Part shown: positions 35,931 to 48,361 of the stretch, in pieces | Numbering within the stretch: the stretch's first letter is position 1 | Layout: each line of letters opens with the position of its first letter | Made by a program: the position numbers and the translations under genes | The notes under the pieces: generated by a model | Database searches by the model: none | What the model saw: only the letters and a program-made list of their open reading frames with translations | What the model was told of the DNA's origin: nothing | DNA from: Cryphonectria parasitica EP155 | Taxonomy: Eukaryota; Ascomycota; Sordariomycetes; Diaporthales; Cryphonectriaceae | NCBI RefSeq assembly: GCF_011745365.1 | Contig: NW_024468910.1 | Span: 1,268,068 to 1,332,067 of the forward strand | Direction: 5' to 3' | DNA: 64,000 nucleotides

Positions 35931-36640
35931 ATGTTGAGCAGAGTTAAGAAATCTTTTTCCAAGAAAACTGAATAGTATAACTGTCTTTTTCTAGCTGTTG
36001 ATCAGTTTAGTTTTGAGATTATACTTTGCATCGCTTGCGCTTTCCGGGGCCTGATATGCAAGATGATGGATGATGCAAAGCATTATTCTTAGTATATCCG
36101 TTATACTTGTTCTTGTGATAGCTGTAAGGTTTCTATTTCTGCTTGTAAGTCCTCTTTTTCTCCTTTTCTAATCTCTTCGCTGATGCTCTTCTTCTTTCCT
36201 TAGTTTTGCGCATTATGGCAGAAGATAAGAGGCTGGAATCGAAGGAGCGGGAGGCGGAAGCAGAGTTGGAGGGAGCTTATTATCGAGCGTTGGAAGTTCT
36301 TGATGAGGCGCATGCGAAGATCTCGGAATTCGCTGCCCGTCTTGCTCGCCTGCGCACCCAGCGTAGATTTCTTGCCTCTTGGAGCGCTCAAATGGTGAAT
36401 GCGGGCCTCGAGTCTCTTGATGAGCTGGATGAGCGGGAATATCGTGAGGAGGAGGAATGCAATCTTGCTGCATCGGTTCGTGAGGCAGTATCAGCTGAGA
36501 GTATTTTGGCTGAGGATCTCTTGTTTGATGGTTTTGACTGGAATTCTGTTAATCCTAGTGGGGCTGTTATGGATTATTCTGGATTTTTGGGTGAGACGGT
36601 GGGCTCTAGGCTTCTCTCCGGGCTGGAGCGGTTGTCTTAG
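35931..36640 (+). pseudogene. Copy D antisense ORF, intron-containing subtype
   Basis: The model has two exons, 35931-36144 and 36204-36640 (217 codons). The intron 36145-36203 (59 nt) begins GTAAGT, ends TTAG and has CTGAT as a branch-point candidate. Exon 1 holds Cys pairs (CIACAF, then CSCDSCK). Exon 2 encodes a long charged helix, open from 36206, with ESKEREAEAELEG, then FDGFDWNSVN and the tail GLERLS. Two TAG stops (35973-35975 and 36090-36092) break exon 1. The terminal TAG at 36638-36640 overlaps the pol stop. Exon 2 is about 55% GC (36241-36300), against about 32% in D's pol (37081-37140). Function is unknown. Confidence 0.78.
36145..36203 (+). other. Predicted spliceosomal intron in copy D antisense ORF (59 nt)
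   Basis: It has GTAAGT...CTTTCCTTAG ends and a pyrimidine-rich body. The equivalent in copy F (52908-52964) is 57 nt with the same ends. Flanking exons stay in the same frame in both copies only if the segment is spliced out. Confidence 0.75.
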
Positions 36641-39600
36641 GTGCTGGCTTTCTTTTTCCAATATTCAGCTACCTTTTCCTGAGCGTTTTCAACGTTCTTC
36701 CGTGGTTCCCATGAATTTTCGCTTGCTGGGTAATCTTTCCATTTGACGAGATATTCCCTTGTATTATCTATGCCTCTGTGCTTGAGAATCTTTTCTATCT
36801 CATATTCTGATTCATTGTTTTCCACTTCTGCTGTATTGTCTGTTGGTATTTCCTGTGCTGCTGGTTCCAGCAGTAAGATGTGGAAAACTGAGTATATCCT
36901 TATTCTATGAGGTAATGCTAATTCGTAGTTAATCAGAGAAATCTGTTGCAAGATTTTGAATGATTCCAACTTTTTGTAGTTGAGTTTATTGCTGGGTCTG
37001 GTTGTTTTGATATTTTTTCGAAATAGGTAAGCCTTATCTTTCTTCTGTAGGATTGGTTCCTCAATTCTTTTGGAGTTTGCATATCGCGTTATTTGTTCTT
37101 GAATGAATTGTAATTCTGATCGGAGTTTCTCTTGAACTTTCTTGATCTTCTTAACTCTTTTATTTGCAGCTTCTGCATCTGCTTCTGGCAATGCTTTGTA
37201 ATAAGCTGTTGGATTGTATTTATAGAGTATGAAGAATGGTGATTTCTTCGTTATACTTGTATCTGCGCTATTATAAGCGAACTGTGCGAGGAGCAACAGG
37301 TCAATTCAGTTGTCCTATTTCTGGTTGATATAGTATCGAAGATACTGTTTGATAATCTGATTTATTCTTTCTATCTATTTATCTGTTTGCAGATGGAATG
37401 CTATGGATATTCTGTAGTATGTTTCGAGCTGTTTTATAAGTAAAGTTCAAAATTTCGAGTTGAACTTTCTATCTCTGTTAGAGATTACTTCTTCTAGCAT
37501 ACTATAGTTAGTAATGATTATTCTGAGGAATGCATATGCGAGTTCTTCTGCTGTACTGCTTTTCTTGTAAGGGAGAAAGTAAGTATACTTGCTCAGTCTG
37601 CAAACTACTACTAAAATGCTATTATATTGTATCTTAGTTAAGAGTTCTTGTGAGAGAGATAGCTTGGTAATGAAGTCTAGATTGATGGATTGCTAAATAG
37701 TTGTAGATACTGGTAAGAGGTGTAGTAGTTCGTAAAGCTTGTATCTTTCTGCTTTATTCTTCTTGCAGCTGTTGCATTATTGTAGGATGCTCTCAATTCT
37801 TTTCCTAAGATCTGGTAAGTTCTAATATCTTTTGATACATTCATAAGTTGCTCTGACTCTCTGGTGCTCGTATGCTGGTACATTGTATATATCCTTGATG
37901 TAATTATCTTATTCATCCGGAGTCATTGATTCTGAATTCCTTTCCGAGGATCCAATTCTGAGAGCAGCATTCAGTTCTCTATATATGTTAATAAGATTCT
38001 CTAACTTGTCTTGAGCGAAGATGTTCTGTATATCCGAAGAATCTGCATCTTAATGATCTGATCTTCTGCTGAGAGCGTCTGCTCGTCTGTTTTCTGAGTC
38101 TTTGCAGTATACGATCTTGAAGTCGAACTGTAAGAGGAATTCTGCCTATCTAACTTATTGCTTATTCAAAACCTTGATTATTATGAATGTAATCAGATTC
38201 TTATAATCCAAGTAAACTATGATCGGGTGTTGTACGCTAATGAGATAGTATTGCTATTCCTCGAAAGCTTTTACTATTACCATAAGTTCCTGATCAGAGA
38301 TCCTGTAGTTGATTTCCAAGCTATTCAACTTCTTTGAGAAGTTGCTTATAATCCTTAGACATTCTTAGTTGTCTTGCTAGCCAAGTTGTTCTCCGAGTGC
38401 ATATTCTGATGCATCAGTTTCAACTTCAAAGGATTTGTAGGAGTCTGCTTTATACAGAATTAGCTCTGAAATAATATGCCTGATGATCTCATCGAAGGCT
38501 TCTTGCATCTTGGAGTTCCACTTGAAGAGCTGCTTCTTTTTGGTAAGATTTGTAAGAGAATATGCGATTCAGCTGTAGTTCTTAATAAACTGCTTGTAGA
38601 AGTTGATGTATCCGAGGAAAGATCTAATATCCCTAATATTCCTGAGAACTAGCCAATTCCTGATAGCTTCTATCTTGTTTTTCTGTAGCTTAATGCATCC
38701 TAGCTTGATTGTGAATCTGAAGTAGTCAACCTTTTGTTCGTAAAAGTAACTCTTTGCAGGTTTCATAAGGAGTTTTGCATCTTGGAGCATCTGCAGCACT
38801 GTTTCCACATATTCCTTATATTCTTTAAGTATTTGAGAGTAAATAAGAATATTATTAAGATATGCGATAACGAACTGATCCAGATACTTGCGTAGAACGT
38901 GATTGATTATCTTCTGGAACGAAGCTGGGGCGTTCGTTAAGCTGAAGAGCATAATCAAATATTCGTAATGTTTATAGCGCATTCTGAAAGCAGTTTTCCA
39001 TTCTTCTCCTTCCTTTACTCTGATCAGGTTATAAGCTTCTTTTAGGTTTAGAACTGTAAACTATTGTGCTTCTTGCAACCTATCTCGTAGTTCCTTGATA
39101 AGTAGCAACAGGTATCAGTTCTTAATCATAATATCATTAAATTGCCTGTAATCAATACATAGCCTGAGCTTGCTGTTTTTCTTAGGTACAAACAGAATAG
39201 GATATCCTGCTAGTAATCGCAATGATCGTATATATCCTTTCTTAAAGTTCTCGTCGAGGTACTCCCGAAGTGCCTCTAGCCGTACCTTATCTAATCTGTA
39301 GATAGGGAAGAATTTGAGCTGTTTCTCTTCTTGTAGCAGGATCTCGTAGTTGTATGAGCTGTATTCTGGCAATCCTGTATCCAATTCTTTCTGAAACAGT
39401 TTCTTAAACTTGTAATATTCTCGTAATATGTTTGCAAGTGTTGATTCTGATCCTTGTGCTGTTTCTGCTATCTGGAGAAACAGTAGATACTGTTGAGCGT
39501 GCTTCTTTTCATTCGTTGTTTTTGGTAACGTTTTTGAGAGCTTTGAGCGTTCGCTCCGAGCTGAACCGAGCGCTCGAGAGCCTGGTTTCGAGGTTTTTCC

Positions 39601-40370
39601 CGTATGGATCCACAATCCACTTTCTAAAGCCTTTCCTTGTTGCTCCGGAGCAAACCGACTTGCTGAGGATCTCGCTTCCGTTGTTTTGCTAACCTGTTGG
39701 CGCCCTGGTACTGTTTGGGTTCGCCTATCACTAGATCCTTCTCCTTGAACTGCCAGCCCTGCTGACTTGAAAGTATGTATAAAGTTGTATGAAGCTTCTT
39801 TTTCTGAGTATTCTTCAATCACTAGCTTCGATCCTGCGCTGTTGATTATAACTATCTCTCTGGATACAGCTTGTTCTCATGAGATCTAGCTAGTAGCCCA
39901 ATCGATTCAAGAATTGTATTCTTTGAGCTATAGAAGCTTCATAATTAGCTCATATTATGCTATATCCGTGATATTAAAAGAAGCTCTGATTATGCATCCT
40001 TGAATCAAAACAGATAGATGATCAGTCTTCTTATCGATTACTCCTTAGTTATATGCAACAGGTTGTTCTTCTACAGTGCTAAGGATATATGAGCGTCTCT
40101 TCTATCTCCATTGTAGTTATGCCTGATTAACGATGTATGGGGATATGAAGTTTCTCTGAGCGCTACTATCCAATAGTGCGCTGTATTTATATTCTTGAAT
40201 GTATATATCGAACTTGATGTAAGCATAATCTGTCTTAAAAGCTCTACATAAAGACCATTCCAGTCTGATCATCTGCAGTTCTTTTACAAGCGATCCTATT
40301 CTTTTGAATTTATCGAGAACTGCTTATCCTTCTAAGCCTGCTTCGCTGCTTCTTGAGCAAGCTTCTTAGC
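36637..40370 (-). pseudogene. pol: Copy D pol (best preserved)
   Basis: The polyprotein is on the minus strand in one frame. Protease lies near 40140-40200 with active site LDSSAQ intact. RT has KLRLCIDYRQ near 39150 and YLNN at 38851-38862 (YLDD expected). RNase H comes next. Integrase follows, with a zinc-binding CNSCKKNKAE, a first catalytic Asp in LDFI kept and SDR changed to SNR. The chromodomain at about 36660-36860 (VEKILKHRGI, YLVKWKDY, NSWEP) runs to the TAA stop. Only a few stops interrupt it. Chromodomains direct integration to heterochromatin in related elements, which fits the nesting here. Confidence 0.92.
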
Positions 40371-42410
40371 TTATTTTTGCTTATATTATCGTTATTCCTA
40401 GTCTTTCTTCTGTTAATGCTAATCGCAAACTTTGTTATTGATATGAATCGTGCAGAGTGTTGTTTTGCACTGCTATCATTTTATCTTCTTGTTTATATAT
40501 TGCATGGGGCAATCATCTGGTAGCTCGATGTATGCGTTGTAATGTTGTTTATTGAAAACCTCCCTGAAGCGGAGTTCCTGTTCTTCAACAGCCTGAAGGA
40601 TTTGCTCTAGTTCTCTGATGAAGAACTATTCGTGCTGTACCTTATCCGAGAAATGCGTTCTACAGCTATGATAGATGCAGGAGATCCAAGCTAATTCGTA
40701 ATGTAGATTGTAAAGTAAGCTGATTCGAGAGTCCTTATCTTCTTATATTTCGATATTCTGCAAAGGGATGCAGATGAAGAGCTCCTCTAGTTCTATCCTA
40801 TAGATGAGATACTCAATCTATATTGTTTTCTTGTTCCACCCAATGCTGAAGGAGAATCTTTCTTTAAGCTTGTTGAGCATGTTATTCGCGGAGAGCTTCT
40901 GCGAGCTGCTAGGTTGTTTGCTCTAGCTTAATCTTTCTGTTGCCTGAGAAGCGTTCTCTATATCGCCTAGATGTTCGTACTAGTAGCCAAGAGGGTACCA
41001 TCCCTTATCCATATCCCTGATCATAGTGCTTGGCATAAGCAATAAAGAATGTTGAAGAGTATTGTTGCTAAGCCCTTCTTCCAACACCTGGATGCTCTGT
41101 TCCACGATATCAGAGCAGTCCGAGTTGCTACTCGTGGGAGTGCTGAGCGTGCATCCTCGTCCTGCTGTTGCTATTTGTCTGCAGCGCCTAGGTTTCTAAG
41201 GGAACCATTCTGAACCTTTCTTACTCGAGAGGTGTATTAAGCAGTTATCATTATAGCAGAATGTTCAGCTGAGACTTCTGTAGTTAATAGAGTTCGATAC
41301 TTGCTCCAAGAGAGTGTTTTTGCTTAGTTGATTGGATTCCTGTTATCAAGCAATATTTACCTGGCATCCTTCCTGAACTAGTTGCTACTTGTTCTTCCAG
41401 GATTGATAGCAGTTGCATGCAATGTATTCTTGTTTATTGCAGTTGTAGCAAGTGATACTGTTCTTCTTGCTATACTGCTTGTTAGCTGCATCGAGTTCTA
41501 TAGGATTAGCATGCATAGTGCCGCTCTGAGCTGTACTGCTATATCGACTGCTATTCTTGTTTTGGAGTTTCTTGTCCGTATTAGCTGAAAATCTTCAAAT
41601 CTAGCTTCCTTCCTTCTTGAACTTCTCCATCTATCGTTCGTATAGATGGTTGTTGATGTAAATAGCTTGATTGAAGAATGTTGCAAAGTTCTCCAGCTAA
41701 TTCTGCTTGGAGATTTCATCTTTAATATTATTCTTGAATTTCTTGTAATAATATTCCATAAGATTCTTATCTTCTCACGGAAGTTGTGCTAAGAGTTGCT
41801 TGAATCTGACTATATAAGCAGAAGCCGACTTGATCTGTCTGAGATCCATAAGCTGCTGAGCTGTAATGCATTCTTCGTTAGGGTTACCAAAGATTTCTTT
41901 GAGAGCTTTCTCGAAGCTTTTAAAAGAATCGAATATATCCTTAGTACCCTGGATATACGCGCTGGGATTGTTCTAATGCTCCAAGTGATTGCGCAGAGAA
42001 GATTTGTACTAGATAAGAGCATTCTTTTCGAAACGAGTTCCTGCCAGAATAACTTTCTCAGATTTCATAATAAACTGGATTGTATAATGCAAAAAGTACG
42101 CCCTGCAGTAAATAAGAAACCCATATAGCATCTTCTGATTGCTGTCATACATAGCGGGCTTATTCATCTTGTATACCTTTCCAGCACCACTGGTAACTGC
42201 GGAGGTGGACTGCGCCTGCTGAGCCTGTTGGGCTAGCTGAGCCTGCTGAGCCTGTTGAGCTAGCTGGGCCTGCTGGTTAGCGATAGTAGCGCTTTGGGCC
42301 TGCTGTTGTTCGCGCAGGTCCTGGATACGCTGGATGAGCTGGTATACCTGGTTGACTAGTTCTTCCTGAGTAGGGGCGTGCAAGAACGAAGAAGTTTCTG
42401 GAGGAGCTAT
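40290..42410 (-). pseudogene. gag: Copy D gag
   Basis: It starts at ATA (42410-42408) in place of ATG. An open stretch of 124 codons (42383-42009) has coiled Gln/Ala repeats (QQAQLAQQAQQAQ) and then the gag core with GFLIYCRAYFLHY. The zinc knuckle at 41450-41406 is CYNCNKQEYIACNCY, with Tyr for the His of CCHC. A long extension between knuckle and pol follows. Capsid and nucleocapsid roles are inferred from family membership. Confidence 0.85.
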
Positions 42411-42458
42411 CGTATTCCGTATTGCTCAAGAAGTAATACTGAATCGTTCTTGAACAAG

Positions 42459-42467
42459 AGTTGTAAA
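42459..42467 (-). promoter_or_regulatory. Copy D self-primer binding site (covarying)
   Basis: On the minus strand it reads TTTACAACT. D's LTR has AGTTGTGAA (complement of 42644-42652) instead of AGTTGTCAA, predicting TTCACAACT here; the observed base is a CpA-to-TpA change of that. The site therefore follows D's private LTR variant rather than the family consensus. Confidence 0.65.
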
Positions 42468-42469
42468 AA

Positions 42470-42924
42470 TGTAATGAGCACTGCAGCAATCCGAAGATTT
42501 CTAAGTATACGAAGGAGTTTATGCTAACAAGAGCAGTATTAAAGTATCAAGTTCTTGAATACGGAACTATACAAGTTCTAATAAGCAATGCAAGTGTTCA
42601 CTGCCTTTGGAGCTACTCAGTATATGAAGACTGAATACTTAGATTCACAACTGAAGAGCTATGTACTGAATCCTTCTAATGGTAATAACCGTGTTCTTAT
42701 ATATCCAGCTCTTCAGTATAGATCACTGTCTGGCAGCGTCTCGCGGATCACCGCAGTAATCCGGGTGAGCCTAATGAGCCGCGCTCCTGGTGCTCCTAGT
42801 GATCCATCCCTGTCTCCTTCCTAGGTTATATAATCAATGCTTTATCAGAACGTTGGGTTCTTAACACCTGGTCCTTGTTGCTCGTAACCTGTTTCGTGAC
42901 CTGCATGTTGGATGAGTCATAACA
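42470..42924 (-). repeat. Copy D 5' LTR (455 bp)
   Basis: It is the same length as the 3' LTR and ends GAGTCATAACA, followed by the ACAAG target duplication. All differences from the 3' LTR are transitions in both directions, so each LTR was mutated independently. Confidence 0.95.
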
Positions 42925-44715
42925 ACAAGACTCAGTTTACTAAGAAATCTGAGAAAGTTATCCTTGCAGAAACCCGTCTCGAAAAGAATGCTCTCATTTA
43001 GTACAAGCCTTCTCTACGCAACCACTTGGAACATTAGAACAACTCCGATATATATACCCAGAGTATCAAGAATATGTTTGATTCTTTTGAAAGCTTCGAG
43101 AAAGCTCTCAAGAAAATCTTTAATAATCCTAACGAAGAATGCATTACAGCTCAGCAGCTTATGAACCTCAAGCAGATCAAATCAGCTTCTGCTTATACAG
43201 TTAGATTCAAGCAGCTCTCAGCGCAACTTCCGTAGAAAGATAAGAATCTCATGAAACATTATTATAAGGAATTCAAGAACGATGTTAAAGATGAAATCTT
43301 CAAGCAGAATTAGCTAGAAAACTTTGCAATATTCTCTAATCAAGCAATCTGCATCAACAACTATCTATACGAATAATAAGTAGAGAAATTCAAGAAAGAA
43401 GAAAGCTAGACTTGAAAGTTTCCGGCTAATACAAGCAAGAAACTCCAAAACAAGAATAGCAGTCAATATAGCAGTATAGCTCAGAGCGATACTATGCATG
43501 CTGATCCCATAGAACTCAATGCAGCTAACAAGCAGTATAGCAAGAAGAATAATATTACTTGCTACAATTGCAACAAACAAGAATACATTGCATGCAATTG
43601 CTATTAATCCCAAAAGAACAAATAGCAACTAGTTCAGGAAGAATGCTAGGTGAATATTGCTTAACAATAGGAATCCAATCAACTAAGCAAAAACACTTCT
43701 TTGGAGCAAGTATCGGACTCTGTTAATTATAGAAGCCTCAGCTGGATATTCTGCTATAACAACAACTGCTTAATACACCTCTCGAGTAAGGAGAGTTCAG
43801 GATAGTTTCCCTAGAAGCTTCAGCGCTGCAGATAAATAGCAACAGCAGGGCGAGAGTGCACGCTCAGCACCCCCATGAGTAGCAACTCGAATTGCTCTGA
43901 TATTGCGGAATATAGCATTCAGATATTGAAAGAAGAGCTTAGCAATAATACTCTTCAGCAGTCTTTATCGCTTACGCCAAGCACTATGATCAGAGACATG
44001 AATAAGGGATGATATCCTCTTGGTTATTAGTATGAATACCTAAACGATACCGAAAATGCTTCTCAAGCAACGGAAAAATCAAGCCAGAACGAACAATCTA
44101 ACGATTCACCGGAGTTTCCCATAAACAATGAACCCAAGAAGCTTACAGGAAGGTTCTCCTTCAGCATTGGATAAAATAAGGAAACAATATGGATTGAATA
44201 TCTCGTCTATGAGATAGGATTAGAGAAGCTCTTTATCTGCATTCCCTTGCAAGATATTGAGGCACAATAAGACGAAGATTCTCGGATTGGTTCACTTTAC
44301 AACCTATACTACGAACTAGCTTGAATCTTCTGCATCTATCATAGCTGCAGAATGCATTTCTCGGAGAAGATGTAATACGAATAGTTCCCTGTTAGAGAAC
44401 CAGAACAAATCCTTCAGGCTGTTAAAGAACCAGAACTCCGCTTTAGAGAGATTCTCAACAGGCAACACTACAATGCATACATCAAGCTATCGGATAATTG
44501 CTCCATGCAATACATAGATAAAAAGATGGAGTGATGGCAATGCAAGACAACACTCTGCACAATTCACATTAATAATAAAGCTTGCAACTAGTATCAACAG
44601 AAGAAAGATCAGAAATAATGATAATATGAGCAAAAACAAGCTAAGAAGCTCGCTTAAGAAGCAGCAAAGCAAGCTCAGAAGAACAAACAGTTCTCAACAA
44701 ACTCAAAAGAATAGG
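42925..44715 (+). pseudogene. gag: Copy E gag, main part, with C-terminal extension
   Basis: It continues the gag core after copy D. The zinc knuckle at 43560-43604 reads CYNCNKQEYIACNCY (Tyr in place of His). The same frame then continues for roughly 370 codons to about 44715, with stops explicable by RIP. This extension includes IEYLVYEIGLEKLF, a Cys-rich segment (WIFCIYHSCRMHFSE) and a Lys/Ala/Gln-rich end. Pol follows in the -1 frame, overlapping the end. Confidence 0.75.
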
Positions 44716-47700
44716 ATTGCTTGTAAAAGGACTGCAGATGATCAGATCAGAACAGTCCCTATATAAAGCTTCTAGAACAGATTATGCTCACATCAAGTTC
44801 AACATATATATTCAAGGATACAAGTACAGCGCACTATTGAACAGTAGCGCTCAGAGAAACTTCATATCCCCACACATCATCAATCAGGCACAACTACAAT
44901 GGAGACGGAAGAGATGCCCATACACCCTCAGTACCATGGAAGAACAACCTGTTGTATACAACCAAGGAGTAATTGATAAGAAGACTGATCATCTACCTGT
45001 TTTAATCCAAGAATATGTAATCAGAGCTTTCTTTGATATTACGGATATAGCACAGCATGAGCTGATTATGAAGCTTCCATAGCTCAAAGAATACAATTCT
45101 CGAATCGATTGAACTACTGGCCAGATCTCATGGGAACAAGCTGTACCCAGAGAGATAGTCGCAATCAACAGCGCAGGATCGAAGCTAGTTATCGAAGAAC
45201 ACTCGGGAAAAGAAGCTTCGAACAACTTCACACATACCTCCAAGTCAGCAGGGCTGGCAGTTCAAGGAGAAGGACCTAGTAACAAGCGAACCCAAACAGT
45301 GCCAGAGCGCCAACAGATTAGCAAAACAACAGAAGCGAGACCCTCAGCAAGTCGGTTCGCCCCGGAGCGACAAGGAAAAGCTTCAGAAAGTGAATTGTGA
45401 ATCCACACAGGGAAAACCTCGGAACAAGGCCCTCGAGCGCTCGGTCCGGCCCGGAGCGAACGCTCAAGGTCCTCGAAAACGCTATCGGAAAAGAAGCACG
45501 CTCAACAGTACCTACTGTTCCTCCAGGTAGTAGAAATAACACAAGGACTAGAATCAACACTTGCGAACATACTACGAGAATATCACAAGTTTAAGAAACT
45601 ATTTCAGAGAGAATTGAATACGGGATTGCTCGAATACAGCTTATACAATTATGAAATCCTGCTATAAGAAGGAAAACAGCCCAAATTCTTCCCCATCTAT
45701 AGGCTAAATAAGGCATAACTAGAAGCACTTAGGGAGTATCTCGACGAGAATCTCAAAAAGGGATACATACAACCATCCTACTTATCAGCAGAATACTCCA
45801 TCCTGTTTGTATCTAAGAAAAACAGCAAGCTCAAGCTATATGTTGATTACAAGCAACTCAATAATATTATAATCAAGAACTAATATCCGTTGCTACTCAT
45901 CAAGGAACTACGAGATAGGTTGCAAGGAGTATAGTGATTCATAGTTCTGAATCTAAAAGAAGCTTATAATCTGATCAGAGTAAAGAAAGGAGAAGAATGG
46001 AAAACTGCTTTCAGAATACGCTATGAATACTACGAATATTTAATTATGCTCTTTAGTCTAACAAATGCCTCAGCTTCATTCCAGGAAATGATCAATCATA
46101 TTCTACGCAAGCATCTGGATCAGTTCATCATTGCCTATCTCAACAACATTCTTATCTACTCTCGAATACTTGAAGAATATAAGAAAAATGTGGAAACAGT
46201 ATTGCAAACGCTCCAAGATGCAAAACTCCTTATAGAACCCGCAAAAAGTTACTTTTACATACAAAAGATCGACTATCTCGGATTTACAATTGAGTCAGAA
46301 TGCATTAAGCTATAGAAAAACAAGATAGAAGCTATTAGAAATTAGCTAGTTCTCAGGAATGTTAGAGATATTAGATCTTTCCTCGAATATATCAATTTCT
46401 ATAAGCAGTTTATTAAGAACTATAGCTGGATCGCATATCCTCTTACAAATCTCACCAAAAAGAAGCAGCCCTTCGAATGAACTCTCAAGGCACAAGAAGC
46501 TTTCAATAAAATCATTGAGCATATTATCTCAGAGCCAATTCTATATAAAACAGATTCTTATAAACTCTTTGAAATTAAGACTAATGCATCAGAATATGTA
46601 CTTGGAGAACAACTTAGCTAACAAGACAACCAAGGGCATCTAAGGATTATAAGCAACTTCTTAAAAAAGTTAAATAGCTCGGAAATTAACTATAGAATCC
46701 CTGATCAGAAGCTTATAGCAATAGTGAAAGCCTTCGAGGAGTAGCAATACTATCTCATTAGCGCACAATACTTAATTATAGTTTACTCGGATTACAAGAA
46801 TCTGATTATGTTCATAACAATCAAGGTTTTGAATAAGCAACAAGTTAGATAAGCAGAATTCCTCTTACAGTTCGACTTTAAGATTATGTACTGCAAAGGC
46901 TTAGAGAATGAACGAGCAAATGCTCTCAGCAGAAGATCAGACCATTGAGATGCAGATTCTTCGAATATATAGAACATCTTCGCTCAGAATGAATCAGGAA
47001 ATCTCGTTAATGCATATAGAGAACTGAACGCTGCTCTCAGAATAGAATTCTCGGAAAAGAATCCAGAATCAATAACTCCAGACGAACAAAACAGCTATAT
47101 CAAGAATGTATACAGTGCATCAGCATACAGATATCAGAGAGTTAGAGCAACTTATAAATGCATCAAAAGATACTGGAATCCATTAAGCTTTAGGAAAAGA
47201 ATTAAGAACATCCTATAACAATGCAATAGCTGCAAGAAAAACAAGGCAGAAAGATATAAGCTTTATAAGCTACTGCATCCCTTACCAGTATCTACAACTG
47301 TTTAGCAATCTATTAGTCTAAACTTTATTATTAAGCTATTTCTTTTATAAGAACTCTTAACTAAGATGCAATACAATAGCATTCTAGTAGTGATTTGCAG
47401 ACTGAGCAAGTATACTTATTTTCTTCCCTATAAGAAAAGCAGTATAGCAGAGAAACTTGCATATACATTCCTCAGAATAATCATTGCTAATCACAGTATA
47501 TCAGAAGAAGTAATCTCTGATAGAAATAGGAAGTTCAATTCAAAGTTTTGAACTTCACTTATAAAACAGCTTGAAATATATTACAGAATGTTCACAGTAT
47601 TTCATTTACAAACAGATGAACAAACAAAAAGAATAAATCAAGTTATTGAACAATATCTTCAATATTATATCAATCAGAAACAGAACAACTGAATTAATCT

Positions 47701-48361
47701 ATTGCTTTTCGCACAGTTTGCTTATAATAGCGCAGATATAAGTATAATAAAGAAGTTATCATTCTTCATACTCTATAAATATAATCCAATAGCTTATTAC
47801 GAAGTACTGCAAGAAGCAGATGCAGAAGCTGCAAACAAAAGAGTTAAGAAGATCAAGAAAGTTCAGAAGAAACTCTGATCAGAACTACAATTCATCCAGA
47901 AACGAATAGTACAATATACAAACTCCAAGAGAATTGAGAAACCAACCCTACAGAAGGGAGATAAGATCTACCTACTTCGGAAAAACATCAAAACAACTAA
48001 ACTCAGCAACAAACTCGATCATAAGAAGTTAGAACTATTCAAAATCTTGCAGCAGATTTCTCTGATCAACTATGAGTTAGCATTATCTTATAGAATAAGG
48101 ATACATCTAGTCTTTCACATTTCACTGCTGAAACCAGCAGCACAGGAAATACTAACAGATAATACAATAGAAGTGGAAAATAATGAACCAGAGTACAAGA
48201 TAGAGAAGATCCTCAAGCACAGAGGCACAGATAACACAAGGGAATATCTCATCAAATGGAAAGGTTACCCAACAAGCGAAAATTCTTGGGAACCGCAGAA
48301 AAACGTTAAAAATGCTCAGGAAAAGATAGCTGAATATTGGAAAAGGAAAACCAGCACCTAA
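44640..48361 (+). pseudogene. pol: Copy E pol
   Basis: A single frame runs from the protease segment (open 44717-45082, LNSSAQ: Asp to Asn) through RT (YLNN at 46136-46147, open 46046-46315) and RNase H. Integrase follows with CNSCKKNKAE; SDRNRKF keeps SDR, but the catalytic Glu is changed to Lys in TKRINQ. It ends in a chromodomain open from 48047 to the TAA at 48359-48361. Relative to gag it is in the -1 frame with an overlap of roughly 100 nt, consistent with frameshift expression. Confidence 0.92.

Larger units (their letters stand above)
35384..42924 (-). mobile_element. Copy D: full-length gypsy-1 chromovirus (7,541 bp), TSD ACAAG
   Basis: Both LTRs are 455 bp (35384-35838 and 42470-42924). 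The target duplication ACAAG is perfect (35379-35383 and 42925-42929). This innermost element is also the least mutated: pol still has open stretches of 219, 137 and 235 codons. Hand comparison of the LTRs gives about 33 differences, all transitions, with no gaps. The antisense ORF and U3 cassette are of the subtype shared with copy F. Confidence 0.97.

Noticed and set aside
42588..42824. 78-codon ORF seen in both LTRs of copy D
   Set aside because: It lies inside the LTR; its presence twice reflects the LTR repeat, and it covers the hypervariable U3 cassette.
35384..42924. Copy D as an active element
   Set aside because: The RT box is YLNN, the gag start reads ATA, integrase SDR is SNR, and several stops interrupt pol.
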